Assembly (NCBI GenBank): GCA_011033025.1
Contig: WFMF01000024.1
Location: forward strand, 620,001 to 684,000
Direction: 5' to 3'
DNA length: 64,000 bases
Origin: Beroe forskalii
Taxonomy: Eukaryota; Ctenophora; Nuda; Beroida; Beroidae
The translations under genes were made by a program, and so were the position numbers. Numbering within the stretch: position 1 is the stretch's first letter; every line of letters begins with the position of its first letter. Positions 1 through 11,771 of this stretch are shown piece by piece. A model generated the notes under the pieces. It was given only the letters and a program-made list of their open reading frames with translations, was not told the DNA's origin and ran no database searches.

Positions 1-3000
1 GAGTTACACCGGACTCCGCCCCCGGATTTAGGGGGCGAGTTGGCGGCTATCTCAGAATGAGCCGTTTTCATGTGAGCGGCGTATTCAGCCTTGGAACAGA
101 AGGCTTGGGGGCAGGAGGTACAGCGGTGGTAACCGGAGCAGGAGCCACCGGTCTGAACATCGCATGTCATGTCCGAGAGGTTAGCCAGCAGAGGAACTGG
201 GATGAAGGTAACCTTGGAATCTGAAATAGAAGGGGGGAATGTAACTCGGGGGGTTTTAAAATGTATGAAGGGTGAAATATAGGCATGCAATGCATGTCTA
301 CATTTCATCAAATACATTATTCATGTCATGAATGATGAATTTGGTATATATGGTAACTGGGCAACAGTCACGGTTACAAAGGAATAAGCCCGGTAACTAG
401 GGAATAGGTACACGGCTATTAAAAGCTAAGGAATATATCCGGATACAAGTTTACTAGGGAATATAATTACAGTCTTCACGGTTTCTCACAAGCTAAAACC
501 TTATATAGAAAGGGCCCGTGACCTACGGTCATTGGTCACTGCGAAATCAATACCCTGGGACCCTGTCCGTGTCCTCTGGACCTATGAAGCAGTAAGTCAG
601 TAAGCTGTGCTCACTAGTAAATCTACTGTAGATGCTGCCTATTTCCGAATGATACCGAACGTAACTGGTAGGAATTTTCCGATATTTCATTACTTGATTG
701 AGTAACGAGTTGTGTCAGAAAAGTTTGAGGCATAACCGGCATATTGATGGTAGATTACGAGTTCAAAATAGCAGTCCATTGTGTCCATTGACCGCTCCTC
801 CGTAAGTCTCCCTGTTCATGAACAGCGGACCAGGGTGCCAGCGAAGGAAGCTTAATCGACCTATGCTATGAGCCCAATCAAAAAATGAAAGCCAAGGACG
901 ACACACATCTTATGCACTATGCAACATATTGGTAGACAAAATATGTATTATGTACAAGTTCATCAGAAACGCATAATATTTTCTGAAAGTAGATTCTAAT
1001 AAAGTGGGCCGACCTCGATAAATCCCCGAAAAATAAACTAATAAACCCCTTTTTGCCAAAAGTCAGGAAATGGGGGTTGGTTAAATAACGGGTGATGTCT
1101 AATTATCTGGAATTATTTCAATGTATTCTTGTGGACAACTCGAGATCATGTTAGAGCTCAGATGTGGTTATTCTGGACCTAAAAAGTCTGCTGATTCAGA
1201 ATAACATCATGAGAAAATTTGAAAACCCTTTTTTCCCATGCTACTGACCGATTAGTTTGAGAAGGTACAGAAAAATCTTGCACAAAATTTAAATGGCAAT
1301 AATTATCCCCAAAAGTGTTAATAAAGCCTAACTATGGGATGATTCTGAGCAGGAGGGTCTCAAGAGTGACTGCAGTAAGTAGCATCACTAACTTATCCAG
1401 TGGTGACCCTATGGAACCTAAAACGTGTTTAAAATCGTCAATTCTAGAATAATGTCACCTTCATAAAACTGTGATTTTGGGTAATTGTTAATCCAAAATT
1501 CGGCATACCAATAAATGGAAGTGGTCCAAAGACATGAATTATGTTTAATGAGGTCCCTGCCATAAAATCTGAGTGTTCAGACCACCTAGGTCCTGTTCTA
1601 AGACTCTTTTAAGGCCTGATGTAGCAAAAAACACATACTTTTTCCAGAAATTTGGCATTATTTTAGCTCTAAAATCTAAGAATTTTTTTGATTTTCAACG
1701 AAAAATGCATGTAGAGGTCTTCAATAGTTTCTCAGCTAACAAAGTTCATGAATCAATTTAGGTGGCAACTGATGGGAATGCTCCTGTAGGCAATATTCCA
1801 ATCATATGTGAGGGAGTCAATCTTTGAATTTGTGCAAGATTTTTTGTACCTTCTTAAACTAATCGGCCAGTAGCATGGGAAAAAAGGGTTTTCAAATTTT
1901 CTCATGATGTTATTCTGAATCAGCAGACTTTTTAGGTACAGAATAACCATATCTGAGCTCTAAAATGATCTCGGTTTGTCCACAAGAAAACATTGAAATA
2001 ATTCCAGATAATAAGTCATCACCCGTTATAAATCAACTCAGAAAAGCCTTAAAGATGAGAAGAATTAGCCTCCTTTTAACTTCCTAAACCCCGAACAATG
2101 AAGCGACATTTTGGCAATCTCCTAAATCCACCCGGTTTTTATCAAGCTCAACTCAGCCTACCATAACAACGTACAAACGGAAACCTTGCAAACAAAGCAG
2201 TAGTAATAGTAGTAGCATATAACGTATTGAGCTCAGTAGAACGTTAAATGTATTGTACTTATAATGATATATATCCCTCACTAATGGAGATGAAAGGAAT
2301 CCACTGAGTACTCTCACAGAATATTACTACATACTTACATGCTACTACTTCTACTACTGTGTACTGTGAGCTAGTTAAACAATTTACTACTCTCCTACCT
2401 CCCCTCGCAACGGAAAATATAGCTAACGCAAGGTATTACATCAAACTATCGTATTATATTAAAGTAGTAGTAGAACGACATTTAGTAAGTGGAACAAATA
2501 ATTATAGAAATATTATATCTGAGCGGAACGTACAGAGGTTATAAAGAAGTTGTGTACATGTAATATTCTGAGCTGAGTAATGAACTAGTATGAGAAGGAG
2601 GCGCAGTATTTTATGTGATATTTTAGTATAACGACTTGCATGCTGCTAGTGAAGTATCCGGGTAAGTTGCCTGCCACTGTCGTAGAGTGTGTTTGTGCGC
2701 GCGTGAGTGTGACGGGAGACACGCATATAAACATACAAGCAAAAATACAAACACGCATACAAACAAACAAAACACATAGATTCACAGGCAGACATACAGA
2801 CACGATATTTTGCACGGTATACGCGCGACCACGCGCATGCGGTCATACAAAGCGCGGTAAACCAAATACAAAAAGCCGCCAAACGCGCAGTAAATAATCA
2901 AAAGGGAGTGAGGTTACAACATCGAATTTAATCAGGTGATACACAGAAACAAACACTAAACATGATAAATCAAGCATAATAAACAAGTGAAAAGTACACA

Positions 3001-5621
3001 AAACAACACGCGGCGGGGGGATACAAGCAAAATACAAACCAACAGACAACTCGCAAACACACAAACACAGAAGAAGAGGCTGAGGAGAGAGCAAGGTAGA
3101 TCACAGTGAGTGGAATATAATAACCAATACTAAGCATACAGTACATACAGCAGCAGTAGTAGTACTACTCAACTACCACCTGTAGCCTGTATTATATTAT
3201 ACAGCAGAGAGCTTTGAACTGTACAATTAGGGGGAGAGTGCAGTCACGTGGGCCCAGGATCGGTCACGTGATCCTCCCACGTGACCACTGGGCGCAGGTC
3301 ACGTGGTGTGCAGGGCGATCCCGTGACCCTCTAATTGCAGAGTGTTAGAGGGGTAATGTGAGGGGCAGCTGACTCGGCTCTCGAGAGCTTGCAACTATAA
3401 TTGTAACGCATTCTATGCAATCCCAGTAATATAAAGAGGTTGTGCAAGGGAATGAACACAATATATAGTGGGGCTATTACTCTGTTACTCTATTGTGTGT
3501 GATGGTCAGTGGTATACAAAGATTTAATGGTCTAGCGAGCATTCTATTCAGCCCCGGCATTGTATCTGAGGTGGGTGAGTCAAATAAAGTCATAACATTT
3601 TTAGAGAGAGATCGAGATTTAGTGTGGGCAGTTTTGGGAATGGAGGGGCAACCAGGCTGCAATGGATCCTGTCATAGGGATAAATAAGAGTGCGATTGAG
3701 TCACAAGAATCAAAACATTGTGCCTATTGTAACTTGTAAAATTACATAAATTACATAATAAGAATCTAGGGTTGATAGAATTTTACTTGTGAAGAAATAA
3801 AAGCTGACAATACGAGAGGTAAACACCACAGTAAAACAGAAGACCCATTCCAATGTGATTAGGACATGGCTTAGTCAAGTTTTGTGCGTATAGGCATATC
3901 ACTGTAGTGTTGATTATACCCCTAACTCATTGGCCATGTTGTGTAGTTCAAGCCGCAATGTACATTGCGCGTGATGTAAGCCTGTATTACCATACTTGGC
4001 ACAGTTCCAAAGATCATATCAACTTTGAAATTGTGCCAAAGAACTCACATTACAGCAAATTAAAATAATTTGTAATTGGTAATTGATTATATAGCACAGC
4101 ACAAACATTTCCTGAAACTCTAAAAAGCTAAAACTTACGTTTTAAAAGTGAAAGCATCATCTGTGACAGGTAACAATAAAACAACTTGGACAGTGGTGTA
4201 TAGAACACTTCAGCGACACAGAATAATAAATAACAAATAATAATATAAGCTAGTAATAATATTAATAATATTAGCAGTTAGATTACTGAACCATGTTTCC
4301 GTGAATAGTTGGGCAGTCACCATTCTGTGTGAATCAGAATATTATAATGAAGACTCCCATGAGTAATGCAAATGGTACCTTCCCATTAAATGGTACCTAC
4401 CCATTTAATGAGTTTGCTAATATTCAATGAGTGAACTCTATTCAATTTCAGTAAACATGAAGAAAGAAAGATCATCAACTTCTTAACAAGTTACATGTTG
4501 TACCCTGACGCAAGCAGCTTGGATTCACCGTGGTTAATATTTAAACTTAATACATGATGTGTTAAATGTTGTCTAGATAGCTGCAGCGATAATTAGGAAC
4601 TCCTCGGTAACTTTGAAACACGCTAATAATGGCACAGCTCTCGCCCTATCAGTTACCGCATGGTCACGACGCTGTAAACTTGGAGTCGGATTACAATAAA
4701 CATCATAATGTTCTGATAGTTTGCAACAACCTATTAATCTCCAATTAAAAAAGTCTCTTTTCTCAGCTAGTAGTTTTGCAAAATCTCATAAGGGCAGCAA
4801 GTTTTCATCGGATATTATTATTTATTCTATGAATTGACTGTAATGCGCCATAAAATTAATAAATATTGTTTGACTTAATTGTTTCCTTTAAAACTTCTCC
4901 AGTAGTTTTCATGGAATTTTGCAACTCACTCGATCCCGGCTGACAAGATCTTAGCTTTGTTATTGTTTGTTCTACACCCTCACAGCTCACAAGATACAGT
5001 TTTGAGACAATGTGCCTCAGTACATGGGATGGTCCTGGATCCATGCCAACCAGGATAACATTAAAATCAGCGTGATCTGGACACTAATCAAGGAGTAATT
5101 CGATAATATCGTGTTACAAAATCAGTGACCTGTAATTTGTTATTTTCTGTGCGGGTGTGTGAATCTACTATCATAAAATTTACAATCATTACACTGTGAC
5201 TTGTTTCAGGCAAACTCAATAAACATTGCTGAAACAGGATTTGGGGGTTGTGTATATTATCAGATTATCGTATCAAGAAATCAATTTAATTACAAAAGTA
5301 CAAAGTAATCCTATTGCTTTTCTGAAGATAAAACTCGATATAATTAGAAATACAACGTCCATACATAGATACATGCACAAATCAAATTCGTGTAATTACA
5401 TTGAAGATGTATATTTGATGAACATGTAGACTTTCCACTGAATCTTACAACGGCAATGCTTCTAATCTGCCACAATTTCATGAATACAATGCACAAGTTT
5501 GATTATAGTATTATGGGTTAATTCAGTTAAGTGAAATCATACTTACATCCGTTCCTATTTGGAGAAGTGTTGGAGTTGGTATGTTGACTGGGTCGTAATA
5601 CTCTTCTCTTACCTCTTCTAC
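1..5621 (-). CDS. C2H2 zinc-finger gene, three internal exons, cut by window start
   Basis: Three minus-strand exons join with compatible phases: 5621-5547, 5083-4930 and 220 down to the window edge. Each has consensus borders: acceptors ending TTTTAG, GATTAG and TATTTCAG, and donors GTAAGT and GTGAGT. The first exon is acidic (EEVREEYYDP). It leads into a segment reading IGTD-CPDHADFNVILVGMDPGP that I do not recognise as a named domain. The last exon carries a classical finger, YHRCTSCPQAF...HMKTAH (C-X2-C-X12-H-X4-H), followed by a Gly/Pro/Ser linker at the edge. The 5083 acceptor could instead lie eight bases further in, which changes the phase. Nuclear, probably DNA-binding, is an inference from the finger. 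More fingers probably lie outside the window. All exons are too short or lack Met, so simple ORF calling misses the gene. Confidence 0.6.
1076..2039. mobile_element. foldback-type element with ~220-bp inverted arms
   Basis: The left arm (about 1076-1294) is repeated in reverse complement as the right arm (about 1824-2039). Shared landmarks are TAACGGGTGATG at the outer ends, CTGGAATTATTTCAATGT inside it, and GAAGGTACA with TCTTGCACAAA at the inner ends. The arms differ at scattered positions and small indels, so the element is not recent. The 530-bp spacer has no recognisable protein. No clear target duplication was found. It is probably a non-autonomous DNA transposon, or a local inverted duplication. 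Confidence 0.6.
3243..3305. promoter_or_regulatory. cluster of four CACGTG E-boxes
   Basis: GTCACGTG (or its complement CACGTGAC) occurs at 3243-3250, 3263-3270, 3278-3285 and 3298-3305. The spacing suits bHLH-Zip binding of the USF/MITF/TFEB type; CACGTG with flanking GT/AC is the known preferred core of that family. No transcription start is evident nearby, so enhancer or promoter function is inference. Confidence 0.35.
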
Positions 5622-6766
5622 CTAAAACAGTGAGATAAACGTCAGGATGGAAGTATATACAGTCATGGGAGTGTACAAAAGCACAACGTGCAATCGAGTG
5701 AAATAAATGTACAGTTATTCACGATGTGTAATCTATTACAATGTACAGTTCACGATGTACAATGATCTAAAGATTGGAAAATATTAGACAATTTCATAGC
5801 TTCAGTGACCGAAACCATAGGAGCATAGGGTCTGGGAAAAGATGAATCTCATTATCATCGATAATCGATATGACGTTTTTTTTTTCCAATGGGCCAGTTT
5901 AGATGGGTCAAAAGCGTTTCGATTGACCATGAGGCCAGTTAAAATTAGGCCAAAGATAATATACATGTTTACATAGATACAGAAGATTGGAAGAATGTGT
6001 ACATGATATGCGCATTGTAAGATACATCCGGCGTTGTTCATGTATAGTAAGCAGAGCACAACAAGAAATGCGCCTGCCGGTGCTTTTCTTGTTTTCCGTT
6101 GTTCCTGTATGCAGGCGCTTAATTTCCCTCTCCTATGTGCTTGATTTAGCGCGCGCATGCACGTGGGCGATTGATCGGCCCGGATGCACGTGGCGAAATC
6201 TACGCGCGCGCAATCACCACAATTCGTACAACTCTTTGAAGATTCGTTTGTTACGTGCCGTTCCCAGTTTCATAAGCAAGAGGTACATTTTCTTTGCTGT
6301 TGATATTAAGCCGTCGCACCTTATTGTTGCATCCCGACTTCTTTTGCATGAATTCAAGAGGTCAATAAACATGAAAATAGAAATGATGGGCAGGTGCCGG
6401 AATGGAAAAGATTGCAGATTTGTATATAATAACGGGGATAACTTCTAATCAATTCCTTGGACTAATCATCATGATCCATCGTCGCAGTCAAGTCTCAAAA
6501 CATTAATCCATTGTCAGTTTATAGATGCTCAAGCTGAAAAAAGACTAAATGTTTCAAACTCCCCTCGAAACTGTGAAAATCGATAAATATTTTGAATTCA
6601 TTATTTCATCGTGAAAAGATTTGATGGAATCGATATAGCAAGGTTTTAAAAAGATTCAATTTCAAAGTTAGAATGACCGAGCTTTGAACCCAAATTCCTG
6701 TCAGCTAACCGCAGTGTACAGTTTCACTCGATGCCACTACACCAAAAACTCCAAAATACCCCGACT
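5622..6766. other. non-coding stretch with a dispersed GC-rich repeat
   Basis: No convincing exon. A homopyrimidine/T run lies near 5875-5890. A GC-rich patch with CACGTG and GCGCGCG runs spans about 6140-6215. The repeat described separately lies at 6060-6131. The ORFs of 118 and 153 codons here overlap each other on opposite strands and cross the repeat, so they look accidental. Confidence 0.5.
6060..6131 (-). repeat. dispersed ~75-bp repeat, copy 1
   Basis: The reverse complement carries GGGAAATTAAGCGCCTGCA, which recurs at 32102-32120. Weaker matches (GGAACAAC, TTTCTTGT) continue over about 75 bp. In this copy GCGCCTGC and GCAGGCGC form an internal hairpin. Probably a small non-autonomous element. 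Confidence 0.5.
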
Positions 6767-7032
6767 TGACTGATATTATAAAGGAGCAGTTGCATGATTT
6801 CTTACGCCATTTGTGGAATTTCTCCCCCATTTGTGGAAATTTCTCCCCCATTTGTGGAGATTTCTCCCCCATTTGTGGAGATTTCTCCCCCACCCGGGCA
6901 CTTTTCAGAATTACAGTACTGATAAAGGTAGTATACACAAATTCTTCCAAAATCCTCCAAACCACGATCTCTGCTAACCCTCTCATTTGCCTTTTTGTAA
7001 AACAAAAACGCAATTGGAGAGGGAAAAAATAT
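6767..7032 (-). mobile_element. MITE-like repeat, long copy with internal minisatellite
   Basis: This sequence recurs in the opposite orientation at 31210-31386. Shared blocks are CTCCTTTATAATATCAGTC, AAGTGCCCGG, AGCAGAGATCGTGG, CAAAAAGGCAAATGAGAGGG and a TTTTTTCCCTC end. This copy also carries about four tandem units of a 22-bp motif (CCCCCATTTGTGG plus a TTTCT stretch) at 6810-6893 that the other copy lacks. AGGC with flanking Ts forms a short palindrome at one end. Confidence 0.65.
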
Positions 7033-9517
7033 ATTGTCAAGCTTTCTAGGAAAAGCAATCACAGTTTCAAGGAAACCTCCGAAACACATACAAGGACACA
7101 CGTAATGAGACATCAGTAGCTCAGTACTCCAGTAGCAAGCATGTTTCTACAATCACCAGGAGTCCTTTCCAAGGCTATACACAGTACACAGCACACGCGG
7201 TTATGATAGTCATAAATTATTATCATAATTATTATAGATTATTAATTATTATTGTTATTATTACAATTAATAATTATTATCATAATTAATTATTATCATT
7301 GCTATTAGCGTAGAAGAGTAAAAAGATAGGTATGTTTGACCTCATGTGATTGTTTATTGAACAAAATAGAGATTATTATGAACCGGTCAGCTACAGCTGA
7401 ATACCAAGAATTTTGAGGGATGTGCCTGAGCAAAATCTGCAAGACGATACAATCCTTAAAAACTTAAAAACGTTGGACACCCAAACAAACCTAAGATACC
7501 GTGCTATAAAACAAACTTGTTGTTTTGGGACAAAACAACTAAACAAACGTGTCGTTGACTCGTTTAGCAATTGTGATCTACTAGTTACTTGAAAACATCA
7601 ACCACAACAACAACAACAACAATAAGCAAATAAGTAACGCTAACAAAGAACCCTAAGAAAGGCCAGTGGCCACCATGGTACCAAATAAAAGGGAAATTGA
7701 CCACGCCATTCAATCATCACGACATGGCTCAATAATATAATTATCTGAATTAATGAAAATGACGCAATTATTTTATTTTTCATCAAAAACTGGCACGAAA
7801 CGTTCCTCGTAAATAAACTAAATGAATTAAATATATTACACAAAGCATCTCTACAGCTTACCAAGGTTTTAACTAAACACTTTCACAAAACCTGACAGGG
7901 AATGTTAAGAAACATACCTACATAAAGTCTCTTGCAGGAAGCTCGATTCATTAGATTTAACAGAGTAGCCTGCCAAGAAGAAGGACGCAGTGAGTGGGTG
8001 TCTCAAAATGGTTCGTGAGTAGTGAGATGGTGTGCCGATGGTGGGGCAGTGTGATAATGAGATGGGGTGATAATGCGATGGTTTGGTGGGGTTGCAGCGA
8101 ATGTTGTGCAGATGGCGTGGAAGTTTGATACTGAGATGGTGTGTGCCGATGGTGGGGCAATGTGATAATAGTGATATGGGGTGTTAATGCGATGGTTTGG
8201 TGGTGTGATACTGAGAGGGTGTGGTACTTATAGTGTGATAGTTGGATGGTGTGCCGATGGTGGGGCAGTGTGATGGTGTGGCAGCCAATGACTGTGCTGA
8301 TTCAGGTAATAGTTGACAGAGAGGGGTGATTGCACTGTGTATCGTGTAACGAATACTACAGTTGTCTATCATATTCCATAACAAAATATCGAATACTGTA
8401 CATTTATAAAACGTTAGCGCGTGTGGTTACTTTCTGATTTTATTTTAACTTGAAACACCTGTGCGATTTAGTGCTTGGTTAGTTGGTTATCCAACAATAA
8501 TATGCGTCATGTGGTGCACTTCAAATTTAACTTTTGTGATTTTGGTTTCTAATTCTGCGATAAAAATGGCTAGATAACTCGGTGTCATGTTTCCTTGCGT
8601 ATTCTCATATTCCATTGGAAGTTCAGCGCGTGTATTTGGAATAGCGCACAAGTGAGATGATCACGAGACACATTCAGATCCGTCCTTTGAAACTGGGAAG
8701 GGTTGTCGTAAGTGTGAGAAGTGTGAGCTGGAAAGGTGGCATATTTCAAGGGCATTAAAAAATAGAAGAAAAAGACAAAAAAGTGGGACTTCGAAGGAAA
8801 CAGCAAAACAAAGAACAAAACACCATGTGAGTGAAATGTACGCAATTGTTAAAGGAAGCATGAGAAGACTGGAGAGTTTCATCAAGCAAACAACTACAAT
8901 ACTACAATTCTACACTGCACTTTTTGTTGTACGAGTATTGTGTCAGTCGACAGTCCTACAATAAACTACATCAGTCTTTGTACCTTTGTAAGTCCTAATT
9001 CAGGGATGGATAACTAATAATTTTCACTGAGAACTAATTTCTATCAGGCTTACAAAACCCATAATTTAGAATGTTGACATAATGATTAATGTAGGTGCAG
9101 TATGTATTAATTTACACTTGTTTCGGTAGCTCATCACATTTATTCACAGCGAACATGATTCAAATATTCATGACGCACCAAGACTTAACCCAATAACCCA
9201 CGACAAGAAATTTTGATTTGTTTGATATAATATAACTGCATTGCAACAAACCAAGAGACACCTTCATTCTGTCATAATTAGTGAAAGTCAACTGTAAAGC
9301 GCTCACTGCTCAGAGTCAGTGCTCACCCTAACAACAAGCGAACTCAATATTTCTCAGAAATGGGCACATTCTGTTCTTTAGTTAACCAATATTAATTAAC
9401 ACTAAGATAAAAAGAACAAATTCAGCACAAGAAGCAGCTTAATTTGCTGCTCGGATTTTCATAGAATTAGAAACGAGCATGATAACAAGGCACAAATAAA
9501 AACTTCACAAGATATAC
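7033..9517. repeat. non-coding stretch with AT palindromes and a ~105-bp imperfect tandem repeat
   Basis: At about 7200-7310 there are ATTATTAAT-type runs that fold on themselves. At about 8028-8285 a GATGGTGTGCCGATGGTGGG motif recurs three times, interleaved with GTGATAATG and GCGATGGTTTGGTG variants. Open frames across this array (for example 7957-8160 minus) result from the repeat. The rest is unremarkable AT-rich sequence without a supported gene. Confidence 0.5.
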
Positions 9518-9665
9518 CTGAAAATAACTTTGCAGCGGAGTTGGAGCACCTTAACCTGGTGTTACGAAGGCTCCTCCTCCTCCGGTCTGTAGCAGCGTAA
9601 GAACGTATGGCCGGGGTAGTATGGTAACTGTTGCTACGAAGATTCCTCATGCTTCGTAATTTCAT
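9518..9665 (-). CDS. possible first coding exon, basic N-terminus
   Basis: An ATG at 9665 opens 49 codons of Arg/Ser/Asn-rich sequence (MKLRSMRNLRSNSYH, later a run of RRRR) ending at a CAG|GTATAT donor. It lies upstream of, and on the same strand as, the zinc-finger exons at 5621 and below. It ends in phase 1, whereas the favoured reading of the 5621 exon needs phase 0. Either an unseen exon lies between, or the exon belongs to another transcript, or it is chance. The 5621 exon is also open in the matching frame, giving a basic RRGKRR stretch. Confidence 0.3.
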
Positions 9666-11771
9666 GATGAGTATTATTACAGAAGTCCGAGTACAGTGTC
9701 AGGTTACCAAATGGTAGAGATCGTGAACTTGTACTGAAGTACACACGGACTGGTCAATACACGTCCTATACAAGCTGTGTAGTGTGTACTATACAAGCTC
9801 TGTGTATAAAACTGTGTCTGGAGTTTGTAATAATCCTCTCTCCTGCCGAGCTAAGTCCAGTAACTTCTCACTCAAAACTGTACATCGCTTTTACGCAAAA
9901 CAAAACACCACGGAAAACGAAAAATGGGACTTATTATTCGGAGTGTGTAATTCAAGAGCAAGAGTCCTTTCATAATCTATCATATTTATCAGCAAGACTA
10001 GCAATGTGCTTCCTACCTATCAAATTACAGTGCTTCTTTTCAACGATAATTCGATCTCAGTAATTCTACCTTAGAACCCGGACAATAAGATGTTATGTAA
10101 TACACGTGTGCGTTGTACTGTATTATTTGAAACGTGTTTCTAGGCTTATGTCATACAAATATACAGTGGAAGTGATGTTTCCATGCGAACCACTTGTCTG
10201 AAACGTCAGTCAATGACAAGATTCTCTAAGGCACGTACACTTTGAAATTAGAAAAAAGAACAAAAGTCACTAAAGGCATAACACAGGTAGTGAGGTTGCA
10301 GTACTCCTAGAGATTAGAGAACTAAGCTATAGTAATAATTGTTTACTAGAGTTGTGTAAAGTACCGATCAAGCTCACATCTACTAAGTACAAAGTTATAA
10401 TAATTGTACATCACTGCGCAAACCACTACTTACAAGTACGAAACAGTTAGACTGTGATTAAACTATTACTATACTTCTACCACCCACACTATTGAAACAC
10501 GTCGCACCTATCGAAACAACAAAGTACTTAGTCACAGTAATAGTCACGCAATACTACGTCATTATGTCACCACTTCGCGCTATGATTATGAAGTCATCTC
10601 CCAACCATCAGGTTTATCCTATCGTGTAGCGCTACTGTGTACAACAATAGTATAACATAATATGCAACATAACAAACGCAAAGAAAATATCAAGCAAACG
10701 CAGCGAGCTTCTTAGACATACATCTAATAAGCTAATACTTGCCACACAATGAACGACAGACACGGAGCTACATAACATAACATATTCAATAAATTATACG
10801 TACATATATCGCGTGTATAGTTTAGATAGTTATAATAGCTCGAACTTACAAAGTTACAATCGCGGGGAGAATGATTAGAAATCTCGCAAAAGCATCCGGT
10901 TCTAATTCTTGAGAACGAACGTGTGATTATTCTTCCATTATAATTTCTCGAGCACAGCGCTGGTTCATCACACTTGATAATGGATCGATCATGCAGTTTC
11001 AATTTTTAATTTTTATGAACAACGCAAAATTCTTGTAACAATGACAGTCGAACTGGGTGGTGACGAATACCTGTCAATAAAATTTTATGGGGGAGTGAAC
11101 ACGTCATATAACTTGAATTTTACTAAATATGAGGAAGTTTTAGTCACTTTTACAACATCAAATTATAAATATCTAGTACTATGCAATAAATTTGACAGCG
11201 TAGACTTTTTAATGTTATCTCTGTTGTAATATATGGTTGCCGATTCTTCTAGATTATGTAATGTGTAAATTGTAATGTGTTATCTGGCAGGCTAGGGTGC
11301 CACCAATGTAAGACAGAAACATAAAAACACACTTTGCAACATAAAAGGGATAACCACGATCAATGGAGTAGGTCACTAGAAATTACTTTGATAGTAAAGT
11401 TTAACATTGAGCCATTGCTATACCATGCTGAAAAGCAGCACGAGGTTCAATGTCACCAAACGTCTATTTAAAGCTATGATAATGACGTCATTTCAACCAC
11501 CTACTTATCTCGCCCAGTCGTAAACTTGTGAATGTACATCTACTCAATATGCAATATTCATTCTGTCGCACTATATCATAAAACCATTATGATATTTATA
11601 AATGCTATTTATATTACCATCAAACTTATTTTTAAGTTAACGAAAATGTTCGCATCCTTAACATAGGACCTGACTAATAACCGAATAATAACTGACTAAT
11701 AACTATCGCTACATTTAAGCTGACTTCGCTGTTAGTTCCTATCAGCTCCCGATGTGTTACCACCTCATTGC
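9666..11771. other. stretch without supported genes
   Basis: No exon-like reading was found. The 9.8-10.1 kb open frames look accidental. A 30-bp motif containing the CRE-like palindrome TGACGTCA sits at about 11475-11505 and recurs inverted at 14490-14520. Confidence 0.4.

Larger units (their letters stand above)
221..4929. other. intron-like stretch without further recognised exons
   Basis: AT-rich sequence between zinc-finger exons on the minus strand. It holds the foldback element at 1.08-2.04 kb, short ATT/CTA-rich runs at about 2.17-2.48 and 3.14-3.2 kb, a CA-rich purine-skewed stretch at about 2.7-3.1 kb and an E-box cluster at 3.24-3.31 kb. The short ORFs here show no protein character. 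Confidence 0.5.

Noticed and set aside
5802-6448. Two overlapping frames of 118 and 153 codons
   Set aside because: On opposite strands over a dispersed repeat, without splice borders or domain character.
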